A model generated the notes under the pieces. It did no database searches. It was not told the DNA's origin and saw only the letters and a program-made list of their open reading frames with translations. Positions 37,196 to 49,668 of a DNA stretch of 64,000 nucleotides are shown one piece after another; positions within the stretch are counted from its first letter, which is position 1, and the number at the start of each line of letters is the position of its first letter. Origin of the DNA: Rotaria socialis (taxonomy: Eukaryota; Rotifera; Eurotatoria; Philodinida; Philodinidae). Both the position numbers and the translations under genes were made by a program. Location of the stretch: assembly GCA_905331475.1 (NCBI GenBank), contig CAJNYU010002386.1:56534-120533 (forward strand), read 5' to 3'.

Positions 37196-37814
37196 CAGAG
37201 ATGGGCAACTCACCGATTTCTTTAACTCCAGTCAAGTCAAGTTATTCTCAAAAATTTCAAGTCAAGTCACGTTGAAGTTCAACCCGATTTTCACCGAATG
37301 CTCTTAAATTGAAAGCAAATCATCGACAACATTGTTTCCTTGACCCATATTATAGTTTTACTATCGTTTTCTAACTTATCAATCAATTTAATTCTTATAA
37401 AACAAAGAAAAAGTGTATTTTCGTGAAGCAAATTTTTGGGAAATGAAACATCCAATAGAAATTGAGAAAAAAGATTTTGCACATATTTTAACAGCCGTCC
37501 TGTTATTTCACCATGTGAGCATATTTCCTGATCTTCATTTTTATTTTCCATTATATTTCAAGTTAGAAAATCAAAATTGAAGTGAATCGAATACCTTCAA
37601 ATATTCACATTCTTAGACTTGACTTGCCTTTTTTTATATACGATCAAGTCACAAGTCAAGTCAAGTCTTTTTTTAAATCTCAAGTCAACTCAAGTCAAGG
37701 CATAATTGATTCAAAAAATGTCAAATCAAGTCGGAGTCGCTTTGAGTCAAGCCATTCCTAAAAAACTCCAAGTCAAGTCAAAAATGACTTGACTTGCTCA
37801 TCTCTGCTATCGAA
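37188..37814. mobile_element. Non-autonomous hAT-type DNA transposon with 8-bp target duplication
   Basis: Element 37196-37806 (611 bp). Terminal inverted repeats: left CAGAGATGGGCAACTCA, right (reverse complement) CAGAGATGAGCAAGTCA. Flanks are the identical 8-bp CTATCGAA at 37188-37195 and 37807-37814. TIR sequence, TSD length and size fit a hAT MITE. Subterminal regions are packed with CAAGTCAAGT words in both orientations, as expected for transposase-binding repeats. The only internal frame of note (37291-37551, minus) shows no transposase motif. Confidence 0.93.
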
Positions 37815-39463
37815 AAAGTGAAAAGAAGCCGCTGTAAAAATCTAAATTAATATTTCTTATACCTGTTGATGTTATTACTGAAATAAAGACATGAAGATGA
37901 TTGTAATAAATAAATAATAGTGTCGTACAACATGGTAGTGTCTGTTTATTAAAAAGTGATATAAAACAGATTGAATAATGAAAATATTTATATAAATATA
38001 TTTTTATTTCGCATAATATTTATTATTACAAATTATACTTGTTTTTTTGTTAACTACCTATGTGCAAGTAATAAATAGTTAGTGAAAAAAAAAGCTGTAA
38101 TTGCTTAGTTTACTAGCGATAACCAACTATTTATTTTACCATTCAACTCTATCATCTTTCTAGCGATGCATTTTGTATGAAGTACCTTTTTCATTCAAAT
38201 TCAACACACCATGATTATATAGCTGGTCATCTATAAAGAGTTCTCTCGTACTCTATATTCTTTCTTTTAATCAAAGCGATAATTAAAAAATTACAACGGA
38301 AGCCTCGATAATTTAAATGATGTGTTAGAAGTCATATTAAATATAATATACAAAGCTCTAATAATAACAATAAGCACGTAAATCTTCTTTATTCAATGCC
38401 GCTAATTATAGAAGACGACGAATCTCGTGATCTTGGTTGAAGCTGTTTCTTTTTCTTTAATTTTTAATGTAGAACCACTGCTGTAGACATAGAACATGAC
38501 AGATAAAGAACATTTTTTGAAAACTAACGGAAAACAACAAGAAAAAATTATACAAAACAAAATAGGTACGAATAATGTTTTGCTCAGAAGACGTAACTGT
38601 ATTAGGGGATCAATTGATTTGCATGAAAATAACGGATAATAATCTTATCAATATGACCTTTTTTCTATTTATAACAAGAAGCATCCATCAAATTGATATT
38701 GATTCAATCGAATTGTGTTTCTTTGCTGTTTCATTTTTTATTAGAAATTGTTTCTTTTGTCTATAGACTGTAATTTCAAACTTAACATATAAACTAATCG
38801 ATTCTGTTTAGAAGCTTATATTTGCAGACTTGACGTGCCATTCTGTACATGAAGACTAAAAAATAAATACAAATGATGTCATTGAATATTTTTATTTTCA
38901 TTATATCATTGAGCGGATCAAAGTGTTTGAATTTCTTCTTTTTCGTGGTATAAATATCATTACATTCATTTTAATCTTTATCTTTTATGCCTAACCTTTT
39001 TCTTTGTTGAAAAGATCAAACTATTGATATCATTATCAAATGAAAAGTAATATTCAAGCTTATTTCACATAACAATAAAATCAAAGCTAATTTAAATTTA
39101 TGTTTTTTTTAAATATATCCATTGATTTACACACTTAAAATTGAATATACAAAGTAATGTATACACAAAACAAAGACACAATAAGAATCTAAATTTAATG
39201 AGATAATAAACCTCGTTCCACCTATATAAAATTCATGGATCACTCGATGAACTACAAGAAAAAAAACCAGAATCGATACAAACAAGACAAGACAAAGCTG
39301 AAATAGATAGCTATATCTAAAGGGAGAGAGAGAGAGGGCGATGTTTCTTTTCAAGTCGATCCTGAGCAATGCTAATTAAACACAACAGAAAAAGAACAAG
39401 CGAAAATGTATTTTGGGAAATAGAATAAAGATGTCTATTTATTATTTCTTTTTTTCAGTTCAA
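37815..39463. other. Intergenic, no gene supported
   Basis: About 1.6 kb of AT-rich DNA including the 3' region of the tetraspanin-like gene. Short frames at 38575-38766 and 39127-39369 have no family resemblance. Confidence 0.45.
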
Positions 39464-40600
39464 CTACCCACGAGAAACTGCTGTATATCCGGCGCGTGCA
39501 CGTTGAAATATAAGAGCATATATAAGAAGAGCGAGAAATACTGCACCAGCACTAGCCAATGCTAAAATAGCCACACAAAAAATGGTTTTTGATTTTGTTT
39601 GAAAATAAGCAGTAGCACAAGCATCTTTCATCTCTGGTTTATTGTCAGTATTTCCTTCGCCGCCTAAAAACAAAGTTGATAGAACAAAAAATAAAATAAT
39701 AAATTAAATTTTTCATACTTGGTTTACTAGAAGAACTTGCTTGTTGTTCTCCTTCCGAGTTTGCGTCTGATGGACATGAAATACAGCAATTGAAGTACTA
39801 GAATTTTTCAAAAATATTGTAAAAAGCATCCATTTTAAAAAGAAAAATTCTTATACTTTATTTAAAAATTCAGCCTTTTTCTTGATGTCTGATTTAGTAG
39901 CATCTGTTGACTCTTTTAATAATTTGATATCCGTATCAATACTTTTTTCTAAGTCACCTGTTTTAGATGAAACCATACCCCAAACACCAATAACCGCTAA
40001 AAAAAAGGAAAATAACAAAAAAAGAACTCATGAAAATCTAGTCCTACCAAGTACTACTAATAAAAGAAGTAACAATACAAGGGTTACCAAACGTAAAGGC
40101 GAAACATCCTTTAGGGCACCAAATACACCCAAAAGTACCGCTATTATTAATAAGCCACCCGCAGTGATTAGTACGATACTTGTCATAAATAAATTAATGC
40201 TGCCAAAATTATTATTAAAACTCATATTTCGACTTAGTAATAAAATTCCATAAATTAATGAGACCAAACCGCTTCCGAGTGTAAATATGGCAAAGGTTCC
40301 TGCAAAAAAAGGAAGAGATGGCGTACGAAAAGTGATTTTTGATTTATCTTCCTGTTTGAAAGATCTACCTCTATTTCCTCTTTTATTTTTCTTCTTATTC
40401 ACTTCGCATTATCATGCTTCAATAAATCTTTTGAAAAACAAATGTAAGACTTAACGAAGAGAAAAATGACGACTTCGCATGTTAGCAGACTTTTGGTTAT
40501 GAAGAAAACTTTTTATCAAACTAGAAAATTTATATTAATAGTTTTAGACATTCGACTTACCTAATAAACCTTTCGAAGTACCATCGATTTCAGTTGCCAT
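39464..40600 (-). CDS. Tetraspanin-like four-TM protein
   Basis: Five exons: 40600-40561, 40299-40048, 39996-39857, 39797-39719, 39663-39464 (236 aa). Short cytoplasmic N-terminus (MATEIDGTSKGLL), TM1 (FAIFTLGSGLVSLIYGILLL), TM2 (INLFMTSIVLITAGGLLIIA), TM3 (Leu-rich, crossing the exon 2/3 junction, ending IGVWGMV), then a large loop of about 80 residues and TM4 (FCVAILALASAGAVFLALLI), with a short basic tail. The loop contains NCCISC and a later Cys (KDACATAY), fitting the CC-plus-Cys pattern of tetraspanin large extracellular loops, but the exact CCG is absent. Hence tetraspanin-like, or a divergent relative. An alternative upstream N-terminus within 40402-40300 lacks an acceptor and is less likely. 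Confidence 0.75.
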
Positions 40601-41377
40601 TTAATTTAGTTAATTAGTAGTATATATATCTAAATAAAACAATTTGTTCAAATTGTGTTTTTGTTTCAAATCTAATAATCAGGAAGTAACAGTAAAAAAA
40701 AAGAGAAAAGGGAAAAAAAAACGTTCTTGAGGTTGTCGACGCGGTCGCGCGTTTTGTTTTATGACTCTGATATAAAGAGATGAATGATGTTGAAAAAGAA
40801 TATATAGAAAGCCTCGTTTTTCTCTCTGTCTCTCGCTTTTTTCTTATATATATGATATAACTTACAAACGATGAAAAAAAATGGAATTTTCTGCTCTTGT
40901 ATTCTCTGTCTCTCAAATGTCCGGTTCAATGTGAAAATGACAAGAAACAATTAGGTTTTGTCTGCTTACCCGTATCGTATATGTGTGAATAAAGGTAGCA
41001 CACCTTTTCTAACTACAGAACGCAAATGAAAGAATGAAGAAGAAGACGAAGAAGACAAGAGAGAAGAGAGCACATCGTCTAACTTTGGCATTATCCCTTT
41101 TTCTTCTCTAGTACACAATTCGAAATTTGAGCGAGTTCGACGACGACGACAAGACAAACTTTGAACTAGTCAAGCAAAGGGACAACAAGAAGAAGAAGAA
41201 ATAAATGAATCTGAAGGGAGGATGTCTAACTATATGTATACAATGGATGCGAGCTCGAAAGAAGTGTTGTTCGTTGAATAAAAAAAAATGAATGTATGCT
41301 TAAGGAACAGAGAAACAAATGAAGAAGATTCATCGTCACAACAGTAATGCCGGGATAGGTTTATGAAGAGCTAAATT

Positions 41378-41435
41378 AAAAAAAAAAGAAAAGAGAAAGA
41401 GAGAGAGAGAGAGAAAGAAAGAGAAAGAGAAAGAA
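41378..41435. repeat. Purine (GA/GAAA) low-complexity tract
   Basis: Poly-A followed by about 45 nt of GA/GAAA repeats. Confidence 0.85.
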
Positions 41436-41636
41436 TGAATACATAACTTAACTAAAGGGTTACTAATATGATTAAACTAGAATAAAGACAACGTCAACGT
41501 ATGTCATCTTCGCTGCATAGAAGAAATAAGAGAAAGTATAAATGTGTGTGACGCACGTCTCATAGATTCTTCTTGATTTTAAAGTAAAATTATTTAGTTT
41601 TCTCGCATGAATGATGATAGAGAAAAGATATTCTAG

Positions 41637-41665
41637 CACACACACACACACACAGAGAGAGAGAG
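41637..41665. repeat. Compound (CA)n(GA)n microsatellite
   Basis: Nine CA units followed directly by about six GA units. Confidence 0.9.
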
Positions 41666-42339
41666 CAACATTGGTCATTGTTGTAAGTATAACTAGTGTT
41701 TGGCACGCGTTTCTTTTTTACAATGAGGAACATGCAAATGAGAACTGCGTGAGTTATAGTGATGGTTTACATCAATGTCTACTGTCTAGTCATGCAAATT
41801 CAATTACATTTAGGATGACAATGTTTGCTCTTTACTGTGCGTTTGTGTTTATATTGAACACACAAACCAGAGAACAAATCAACAAAATACGTGTCACAAC
41901 AAGCACCTTTCATGTATATAAGACAATACTAAATAAAAGAGAAAAATGTCGATACTCTTCTCAAATTATGTTTACCGAGTATAGAAAAGGAAGGCGAATC
42001 AATTAATGACATGTCATCGTAGCAAAAATATCAACGATGTCTGTATGCATTATCTTTTTTAATGTTTACTCCTTGGTTATAAATTTGAAAATATCTGTAA
42101 GTATTTGAACTAGAATGTTCTTTCTTTCTTTCTGGAGTTTTCTTCATTGAAATAGATGGTACCTATTTGAAAACAATCAAAAGATAATTTAAAAAAAGAA
42201 TTTTTAATTCAGTCTATTTGACTTATTTAAATTGCATTTTATTACTCATGAGTAATCATGCGAATTGAATACATGCGTTTCATAATGTGCATAGAAAAAA
42301 GTAATGCAGGAAAAAATGCAGTTCATTTTTAATACTTCG

Positions 42340-43280
42340 AAACTATTGTTCTCGTCGGGTACAGCAAAAAATTGATCGACAACAATTGAAAATTAGAATT
42401 CGATATTTTCTGCTAAACCAACTGTATATGATAGGAGTATGAAAGCAACTGCTGATACCCAACCAATAAATATAATGTTGAATGATTACATTTGTTGGCT
42501 TGTGGTGAAATTTTAGACGATGAAATAAAAAAGTCCCGCACATGGATAAAATGTACAGGTAAATGAGATAAAGCAAAAAACAATAACAATAACCATTAAT
42601 AAGCGTATTGAACGTGTCCGTGATTGATCAAACCTCCGAAATTTTTGTACGCCAATAATAGACCGATGTGCTATTGTTCGCATTGTTAGTATACGTACAA
42701 CTGTGTTGATAAAAAGTGGTACTATATAAAAGAAACATGTGAGGCAAAATATACGTATTTGATGAATATAACTAATTGAAAAATATTTAATTTTTAATGG
42801 AAAACGCATTTGACAACTAATGAATTGACGATATGAATTAAAATATATGTTAACTTCCGTCGATGCAAGGCAGCTTGTAGAAAACAAACCAGACAAAGTC
42901 CATATAAATAAAAGAGCTCGACGAGAGTTTTTTCGACGATATTCTAATGGATTTTTTACACGATCTGTCTAAGAGTTTCCATTGATTTACTTAACAGACA
43001 TATGTAGGAACTGAAAGGAAATCTTTCTAGAAAGCGTTTTGAACAAAATATCCATTGTGTTGGTATTGTTAAATCGAAGAGTCCATCAGCTATGACAAGA
43101 TTACGTGAATATATACTGGATTTACTTAATGATTTGTGTTTATGTGATTGAGAACGTTTATTATTACGACTTTTTAAGCTCACTAGATATACAAGCCCAT
43201 TGCCAATAAGTGCTTAATAGTGATGCTAGAGCCAAGAGTAGTAGCAGTAAAGTATCTTGTACAAGTACAAGCTGATTCAT
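42340..43280 (-). pseudogene. Rhodopsin-like (class A) GPCR pseudogene
   Basis: Collinear TM1-TM7 relic in three frames. From ATG 43280: Leu-rich TM1 beginning MNQLVLVQDTLLLLLLALAS. A shift near 43212-43217 is needed to reach IGNGLVYLVSLKSR with the class A Gly-Asn. TM2 reads NLVIADGLFDLTIP. After CLLSKSMETL another shift near 42966-42975 gives TDRVKNPLEYRRKNSRRALL, the DR(Y)xxxxxPLxY end of TM3. TM4-TM6 follow (LMVIVIVFCFISFTCTFYPC). A third shift near 42510-42518 leads to TM7 HYIYWLGISSCFHTPIIYSW, an NPxxY variant. Three frame changes and no splice signals at those points mark it as decayed. The intact relative would be a peptide-type orphan receptor of the kind expanded in rotifers (inference). 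Confidence 0.8.
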
Positions 43281-45674
43281 ATGTTAATCATATTCAATTT
43301 TTATAATAAATCGACATACAATAGGCAGAAATTTTTAACAGTAATGATAATGATGTTTTTTTTTTCTTAAAAACAAAAACAACAATTGCTTCGCATGATG
43401 ATCAATCAACTATGTTGTTTTGGTTTTTCTATCAACTATTCAAGAATAAATTAAAAAAAGAAAATAACAAGCAGACTAGGTGTTACTATGAAAGAACGTT
43501 TCTCTTTTCGCTCGGATACTTTCTCTTTCTATCCAAACAATATTCTCACAGTGACCTTTTTTTACTTAATAAACTTAACTAAAAATTTCCGCACATCTTC
43601 CTTTTGTCTTCCTAGAAATGAGGCAGAGCCGTCTACTTTTAAAAAAACCTCAACACAAGATATTTAATGAAATACTTTGCCAAAAATATCTTCATTTCGA
43701 CTAGAGATGAAGATTTAACTATAAAATCCAATAGGCTTCACTTGAAGGTATTCGTGATCGTTCGAATTTAATAAGAAAATAGCCTCAATGCATTTTTATA
43801 CAAGCCCTAAATATATTTCTATTTTTATTTGTTCAACATGGATAAACAATAGATAAATCTACTTCCGACCTTTGGACGGCCTTTAGTTGGCCAATAGAAT
43901 TAAAAAAAGATCATTCTGAATCGATTTCATAAAAATAAATGATGGCTTCGATTAAGAGTTCTATCTGTCATGATAAAACATGGATGAAATTCATAATTAT
44001 TACTTTAATAAAAAAAAAACAGAAACGCTGGAATAGTATAGACGAATTTCGCTATATGACGGCAGTACTTTAACATAGGAGATTGTTGAATAAAATATAT
44101 GGCTAAGAATATCTCTGACAACTTTTCACCAGCATTTGTCTACCGATTTAGTTTTTGACAAGATGATGCTCGAGTAAATAACGATGCTTAGTTATTACAA
44201 TTAAACGATACGAAATAAGGTGATAAACAGAGAAGTTTTTCATGTGGGAAAAAACATGTGACTAGTGCCATTATTATTTCTACAATTCTATCGTTCGATA
44301 GCAATATTTTAAAAGAAAACAATATATTAAAAGTTAAAATTACGTTTGTTTTTTAACAAAAATCTATGATTATGTATTATCCTCATATTCACTGGAACTT
44401 TTTTCTATTATTCTCTGTCTCGCGAATCACTATGTTAATGTCGACAGTCACAGAATTTATCCAATTATACAATTGAAAGATCAACTCAGACATGTATGGA
44501 GACTGTATTTTGATTTATAGTATTACCAACTTATAAACTAATTAAACGTAATTTTCCACTTTTATGAAAAAGAACATTTCCATGTAAAGAATATCTCATT
44601 AAAATGACAGAACAGTATCATGTATATATATTTAGGTCTTCTTTGTTTCAAATAGAAATATCTTACCATTTCGAAATCACATTAAATGCACCTATACTTG
44701 GTGTATTTTTTTGCAAAAAAAAGAATTAACTACTACTAATGCTGCTGCTATTCGTTCTCTATCATGATTTCTTTGCTTCTATCGAAACAGTAATCGATAT
44801 TTGTGAAGATCAAATTATTTGTTTACTCACCCAAAATAGGATTTTTCTGAAGAACAGGTTAGTTCTTTTACCTCCGGAAACTTCTTCACGGGTTCTCTGC
44901 AATAGTTTAGCGAACAATTGACAAATATATCTGCTAGCAGTGGCTGCGACTTTTTTTCCAGGTGTCAAGAAACATGATGTCAATGATTCGTTATGGTTCT
45001 GTTTCATGAAGATATGAATGAATCAGTGAAAACCATATCTCAATGCTGTCTTGAAGAATATATGACAATACTTTATTGGTTATGTGCTTTTCGGTTACCG
45101 CTGGAAGAAAAGGATGCCGGTGTTTGTCGTCTCTTGACTCAACCATACGCGCACTTATAAATATTAGACTGATACAAGTAGCACTTGACCGATATGCTTA
45201 TAGTACAAAGCGTGAATTAAAAATATGTGACCATTAGTTCTAGTATTCGTAGGTGCTTTAAGAATTAATAAAAGAATCTTCTGTTGAATTTTGATGCAAA
45301 TAAATACAGTATCTGTCCACAGCTGAAAGACAGTAAAATATATGCTGAAAGAGAACAGATTATTATATCTTCTTGCAATAAAAAGATAAATATTCATTTT
45401 TCTTTGAAAACCATCCGCTATTCTGAGAGGTTTCTCTTACAGCAATTCATTTTAGTGATCACCTGTATTTTTATCTTTCAAGTTTATTTCTTTTATCGGT
45501 AACTAGCGACAACTATCTATAGAGAACGAAACAATTTGTATAATGTGGAAGATCAATGGAAAACACATTTTATTTCGCAAGTTGAATAAATCATTGATTT
45601 CTAAATATTGTTCATATAGAATTTAATTTTAGATCTTTTTTGGTTTATAGTTTTTGAATAAAAACAAAAGCAAT
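43281..45674. other. Long intergenic interval
   Basis: About 2.4 kb of AT-rich DNA. One short + frame (45014-45160, MNESVKTISQCCLEEYMTIL...) has coding-like composition and may be a relic, but I cannot identify it. The remainder shows no gene. Confidence 0.45.
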
Positions 45675-46778
45675 ATGGTAAACACATTTTCTTCTTCTTA
45701 ATCGTAATTTTTTTAAATTTTAAAATAATTTCTAGTCTAAAGATAAAAAACTTAAAACAGGTGGTAAACTTATTCATCCAAGCAGTCGAAAAGCCAAGCA
45801 GATCTCAAGATTAGAATGTCACGCAGGTCGTGTTGTCAAGTAGGTTTGCATCGATAGCGACACAATTTTCGTATGACATATATTTCACGCGTATTTAGAA
45901 AACGTCAAAATACAAAAGCTAAAAATAATAATTTACGTGATAGAGTTCAATGGTTCAAAGATCAATTAAATGAAACTCAACTTCATTTATCAAAACAACA
46001 AGTGCATGAACTTGTTCAAAGATATCTTCAACGATTTCAAGATGAACTCGAGCAAATCGAATTGAAAAATCAAATAGGACAACGACAAAAGACCCCGCAA
46101 TATGCATCACGTAAAGCTTTAATTGAATCAACAATCAATGCTGAAAAACATGAATACGAAACCCATGGCTTTGGTATTTCAAAATTCTATTATCCTCTTT
46201 ACTTTATCAAATTTTGATTTGTTTTTTTTTCTTCTAGAAGTACCAGAACTCACTCGACCTGATGCTGTAAAAGTACTTCGGTATGGAAGCTTAATTTTTT
46301 TTTGTACATAAATATTCATCTCTAGACAAATGCCCTTATCGTCCATTTCGGATTGAATTCAAATATATTTTTGCCATAAGTTGGACCATTCCTACTATAG
46401 AAATTTGTACGAAGCAAACGTAGATACCGTACATTATCAGAGAAAATGGAATATCGTTAGTTCTATCGACTTATATTTGTGTTGAAACACGGACATGTAG
46501 TTCTGCATAGTTATATTTGGTTTTAGCGGACTGAGATTCAGTGACCAGGAAAGGATTTTGTCACGGTTCATAGTAAAAAAAGAACAAGTATATTCTAATC
46601 TTTTCTGTTTTTTTCTTTTCTTAGAACTTGGGATGGTAGTGTTCGATTTATGCCACGTCTTAAATTATGTTTAATAAAACAAAATAATTCAACATCGAAC
46701 AAAAATGATGCTGCTGACGATGATCAAATTGTTTCAATTGATAACGAAAATGAATCAATGGAAAGTGATGTTGAATAA
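45675..46778 (+). CDS. TMA16: Translation machinery-associated protein 16
   Basis: Five exons: 45675-45677 (start codon only), 45736-45839, 45899-46173, 46238-46280, 46625-46778 (192 aa). Small nuclear/nucleolar factor associated with pre-60S ribosomes. Conserved blocks in order: GGKLIHPSSRKAKQISRLE (human KVIHPYSRKAAQITRE), NNLRDRVQWFKDQL, ELVQRYLQRFQDELEQIELK (human [20 protein letters not shown]), then FEVPELTRPDAVKVLRTWDG, with an acidic C-terminus. The ATG is followed immediately by a gtaaac donor, and exon 2 begins in frame with SKDKK, matching the family start; no nearer ATG exists in exon 2. The last intron is 344 nt, long for this locus. Confidence 0.92.
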
Positions 46779-48633
46779 AACCGTCAAGAAATAAATTCAT
46801 TGAAAATGATGTTTTTCTTGTCTTTGAAATTTATACGTATATCAATGGCATAATAGCATTATAATTCAATCAGATATATGATATAGCATATATTGAAAAA
46901 AATAAATCTAAACGAAACACATGAAGTCATACTTTCGGCATATAATCTTCGGAAAATAAAAGTAAATATCAGAACGCATTCCCACCGTTATTATCGTTCC
47001 ATATTGTACGACAATGAAGATAAAAGTTTTATTCAATATTAAACAAAGTCAATTTCTAAATTTAATGAACAACGTCAACAAGTGCTAGTAAACAGCAATA
47101 TTCATGAAATATTGTGCGATTTAATTGGTTGTATGTCATCTATTCATGTGGAGAGTGGTTTTTCTTTTTTTTCAAATTAACTAAAGTGTAGAAAATGACG
47201 TACTCTATATAGCTACACAAGGAAATTATGAATTTTATTAGAGAAAAGCTTGCAAATTACTGCAAATCATATAAAAACGTATGCACAAAAAGAATTTGCC
47301 AGTCTATTATCAATAAGTGCCACCACCTCTTCAAAATAAGTACTGATGTTTTTATGTCATTTGATTTATTACATAAATTGAGATTCTATAAAAAGAAACA
47401 AATTCTAGTTTGATTCATTGCGAATTATTTTATGGAACACTGAAGAATCAAGGAAAAATTGTTTTTACAATATGATCGAATTTTCCTATCTTGAGACATA
47501 CATTTCTTTTATCTCGGAATCTCAACGCGGTGCGATATTTTTTATATCAATTTTTAAATTACAAAAAGAACTCTGTTAGATTTTTCTATTCAGTCTTCAG
47601 TACTGTGAAAAAGAATTGACATCAAAAGTAAGTAGCACCGACCATGCGATGACGCTGTCGATAAAACTTTTATTTTTGTATGAATATTCAGATATTTATG
47701 CACTATAACAATCTTTTGTACAACGAACCTATTTGTAAATGAGGTCGCATTATCAAAAAGGAGATTTCCATAGAATTTTATACTCAAGTTTTTCTTATTC
47801 TGAAAAGAGAACAGAATAGTTCAGTGAAGCGTTTTTCTTTATAGCTAATGGCCAATTGGCACACATTGAAGAGGACTGCCCATGCTTTTCAAGTGATAGT
47901 TTTTTCAGTGCAGTTGTTAATTGCTAAAAGACGTCTGAATGCATAGTTTTTAAGAAAATTATTTTGTAGAGCAACCATTTTAGGAGAATATTATTACTTA
48001 GTGTTAGATAGCTCGCAAATGATTATTTTCTCTTCTTTTATTTACACAGGGAAGGTAGAGTCAAAAGAAGTATTTCATTTTGTAACATTACGCAGAGTAA
48101 ATCAAATCGACGTAAATGAACGCGTCTTTCTTTTTCTCAGTCGATTCTTTTTTGTATGAAGTATGGAGACTACTGATTTGCTAATGTCGAAGACATACGT
48201 TTCGACACCTGAGAATGAAAAACGACATTTATTTCCTATTCTTAAGATCTAATTCTTTTCCCATTCATTTAAATATAGCGAACGTAATCAGAAAAAAATC
48301 TTCTACGGCAATTTCCTCTCTTCGTTAGGTAGTATAACTAGTTGTGTTTATTAGTTGTCAACGTAACTTATAGTTGATGACGATAAAACCCATGCATGAA
48401 ACGATTAAAGACACGTTTTGTTTTTCATTTGCCGGGTAACAATAATTCATGAATAATTTTCTTTAGTATTTTTCTATGCCAATCATTTATAGGTAGTACA
48501 ACGTTATCGGTCTTACCTTCTCTTTTTTTTCTGATCCTCTTTTGGTCAAAAATAATTTATTACCGTTCCTTTTATTTATTGGCATCACTATTGTCGGTAG
48601 CTTGTTAAAGTGAAAGAAAAATCAAATTGAACC
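46779..48633. other. Long intergenic interval, no gene supported
   Basis: AT-rich DNA of about 1.85 kb. Frames at 47228-47413 and 47590-47787 lack any family signal or splice context. Confidence 0.45.
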
Positions 48634-49059
48634 ATGCAAATCAGCGAAACAATTTTACTTATTATCACCACGATAATTACAGTCATATCTGCATTATTTT
48701 GTATTATTTCATTGGCAACTGCAAGATGGACAACATTGTACGGTTTATTTTGCACTGGCTGTTCAACATCATCAGCGGGTCTTTCTGTTGTTGCGTTCAT
48801 ATTATTAGTTGCTTCTATCATTGTTCTTATCTTACTTATCATTCGAATTTTACCGAAGTCTACTCGAATTCTATCTCTCGCAGTCCTTTTCATTGCAAGT
48901 ATCTTCACATTGGCTTCGTTTGCTGCATATTTTGATAGTGTCGTTGGATATTCATACAATTTGATGGTTGTTGCTCATTTTCTATGCTATGCAGCATCGA
49001 TTTTGACTGCATTTTGGCTTGGCACTTCATATACAGGAGCAATAACACAAGAAAATTGA
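48634..49059 (+). CDS. Small four-TM protein, claudin/PMP22-like topology
   Basis: Single-exon frame of 141 aa. TM1 (ILLIITTIITVISALFCIIS), a short first loop with ARWTTLYGLFCTGC (a W followed by a C-x2-C), TM2 (SVVAFILLVASIIVLILLII), TM3 (LSLAVLFIASIFTLASFAAY) and TM4 (LMVVAHFLCYAASILTAFWL). Four-TM layout with the Trp and Cys pair in the first extracellular loop recalls the claudin/EMP/clc-like group, but the W-GLW-C-C signature is incomplete, so this is topology, not homology. The start is the ATG before QISETIL. A good AATAAA follows at about 49190. Confidence 0.68.
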   Translation: MQISETILLIITTIITVISALFCIISLATARWTTLYGLFCTGCSTSSAGLSVVAFILLVASIIVLILLIIRILPKSTRILSLAVLFIASIFTLASFAAYFDSVVGYSYNLMVVAHFLCYAASILTAFWLGTSYTGAITQEN

Positions 49060-49668
49060 ATGGTAATAATTGGGGGAAAAAAGACTGTAAGACATTTATC
49101 ATTTTAACTGAATATTTCTTTAACTCTATATTCTGTTTGCACTTTCTGATTTTTTCATTGTAATCCATTGCACTATATTATTTATTATGAATAAAATAAA
49201 ATTCTTTTTCTTCTTCGAATAATTTTATTTTTGTTGAAATAGAAAAATATTTAATTTCTTCAATAAGTATGTCGAATTAAAACCGCATTGAAAAGGAAAA
49301 CCAATGATATATATATATATATTTTGTTTTCTACAAAATATGATGGGAAAAGTAGTTGTTCATGATATCATAAAGAAAGGTTTAGATCAAGCGAATATAT
49401 TATGAGTGTAAATTTTATTATTCGAATAATTTAGAAATATGAAAACGTTACTTAGCGATCTCTATTGATGAATCAAGAAAACAGTGGAAAAACAAATCAC
49501 CAATCGAAAATCTTATTTCGTCAGTGGTCCAATAACTCAATGAATCAGAGTTTAAAATATTTGGCAGCGCGTACAAAATTTGATCACCGATAAAACAAGT
49601 GAAATTCGTGCTTTTGTTTCTTTTTCTTTTTCCTTTTCGTTTCATCTCAAATAATCCGTTGATTAAAA
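49060..49668. other. Intergenic
   Basis: AT-rich, with poly(A) signals near 49190 and a TA run at about 49309-49322. No gene seen. Confidence 0.4.

Larger units (their letters stand above)
40601..42339. other. Intergenic, microsatellite-rich
   Basis: Purine-rich DNA on the + strand, with simple repeats at 41378-41435 and 41637-41665. Frames here translate repeats and are not called. Confidence 0.5.

Noticed and set aside
37291..37551. Minus-strand frame inside the hAT element as a transposase
   Set aside because: No hAT dimerisation or catalytic motif; only 86 codons.
41611..42006. Frame of 131 codons on the + strand
   Set aside because: It starts in a (CA)n(GA)n microsatellite and shows no domain, splice signal or coding-like composition.
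42340..43280. GPCR frame changes explained as introns
   Set aside because: No GT-AG pairs at the three sites and the shifts need only one or two nucleotides.
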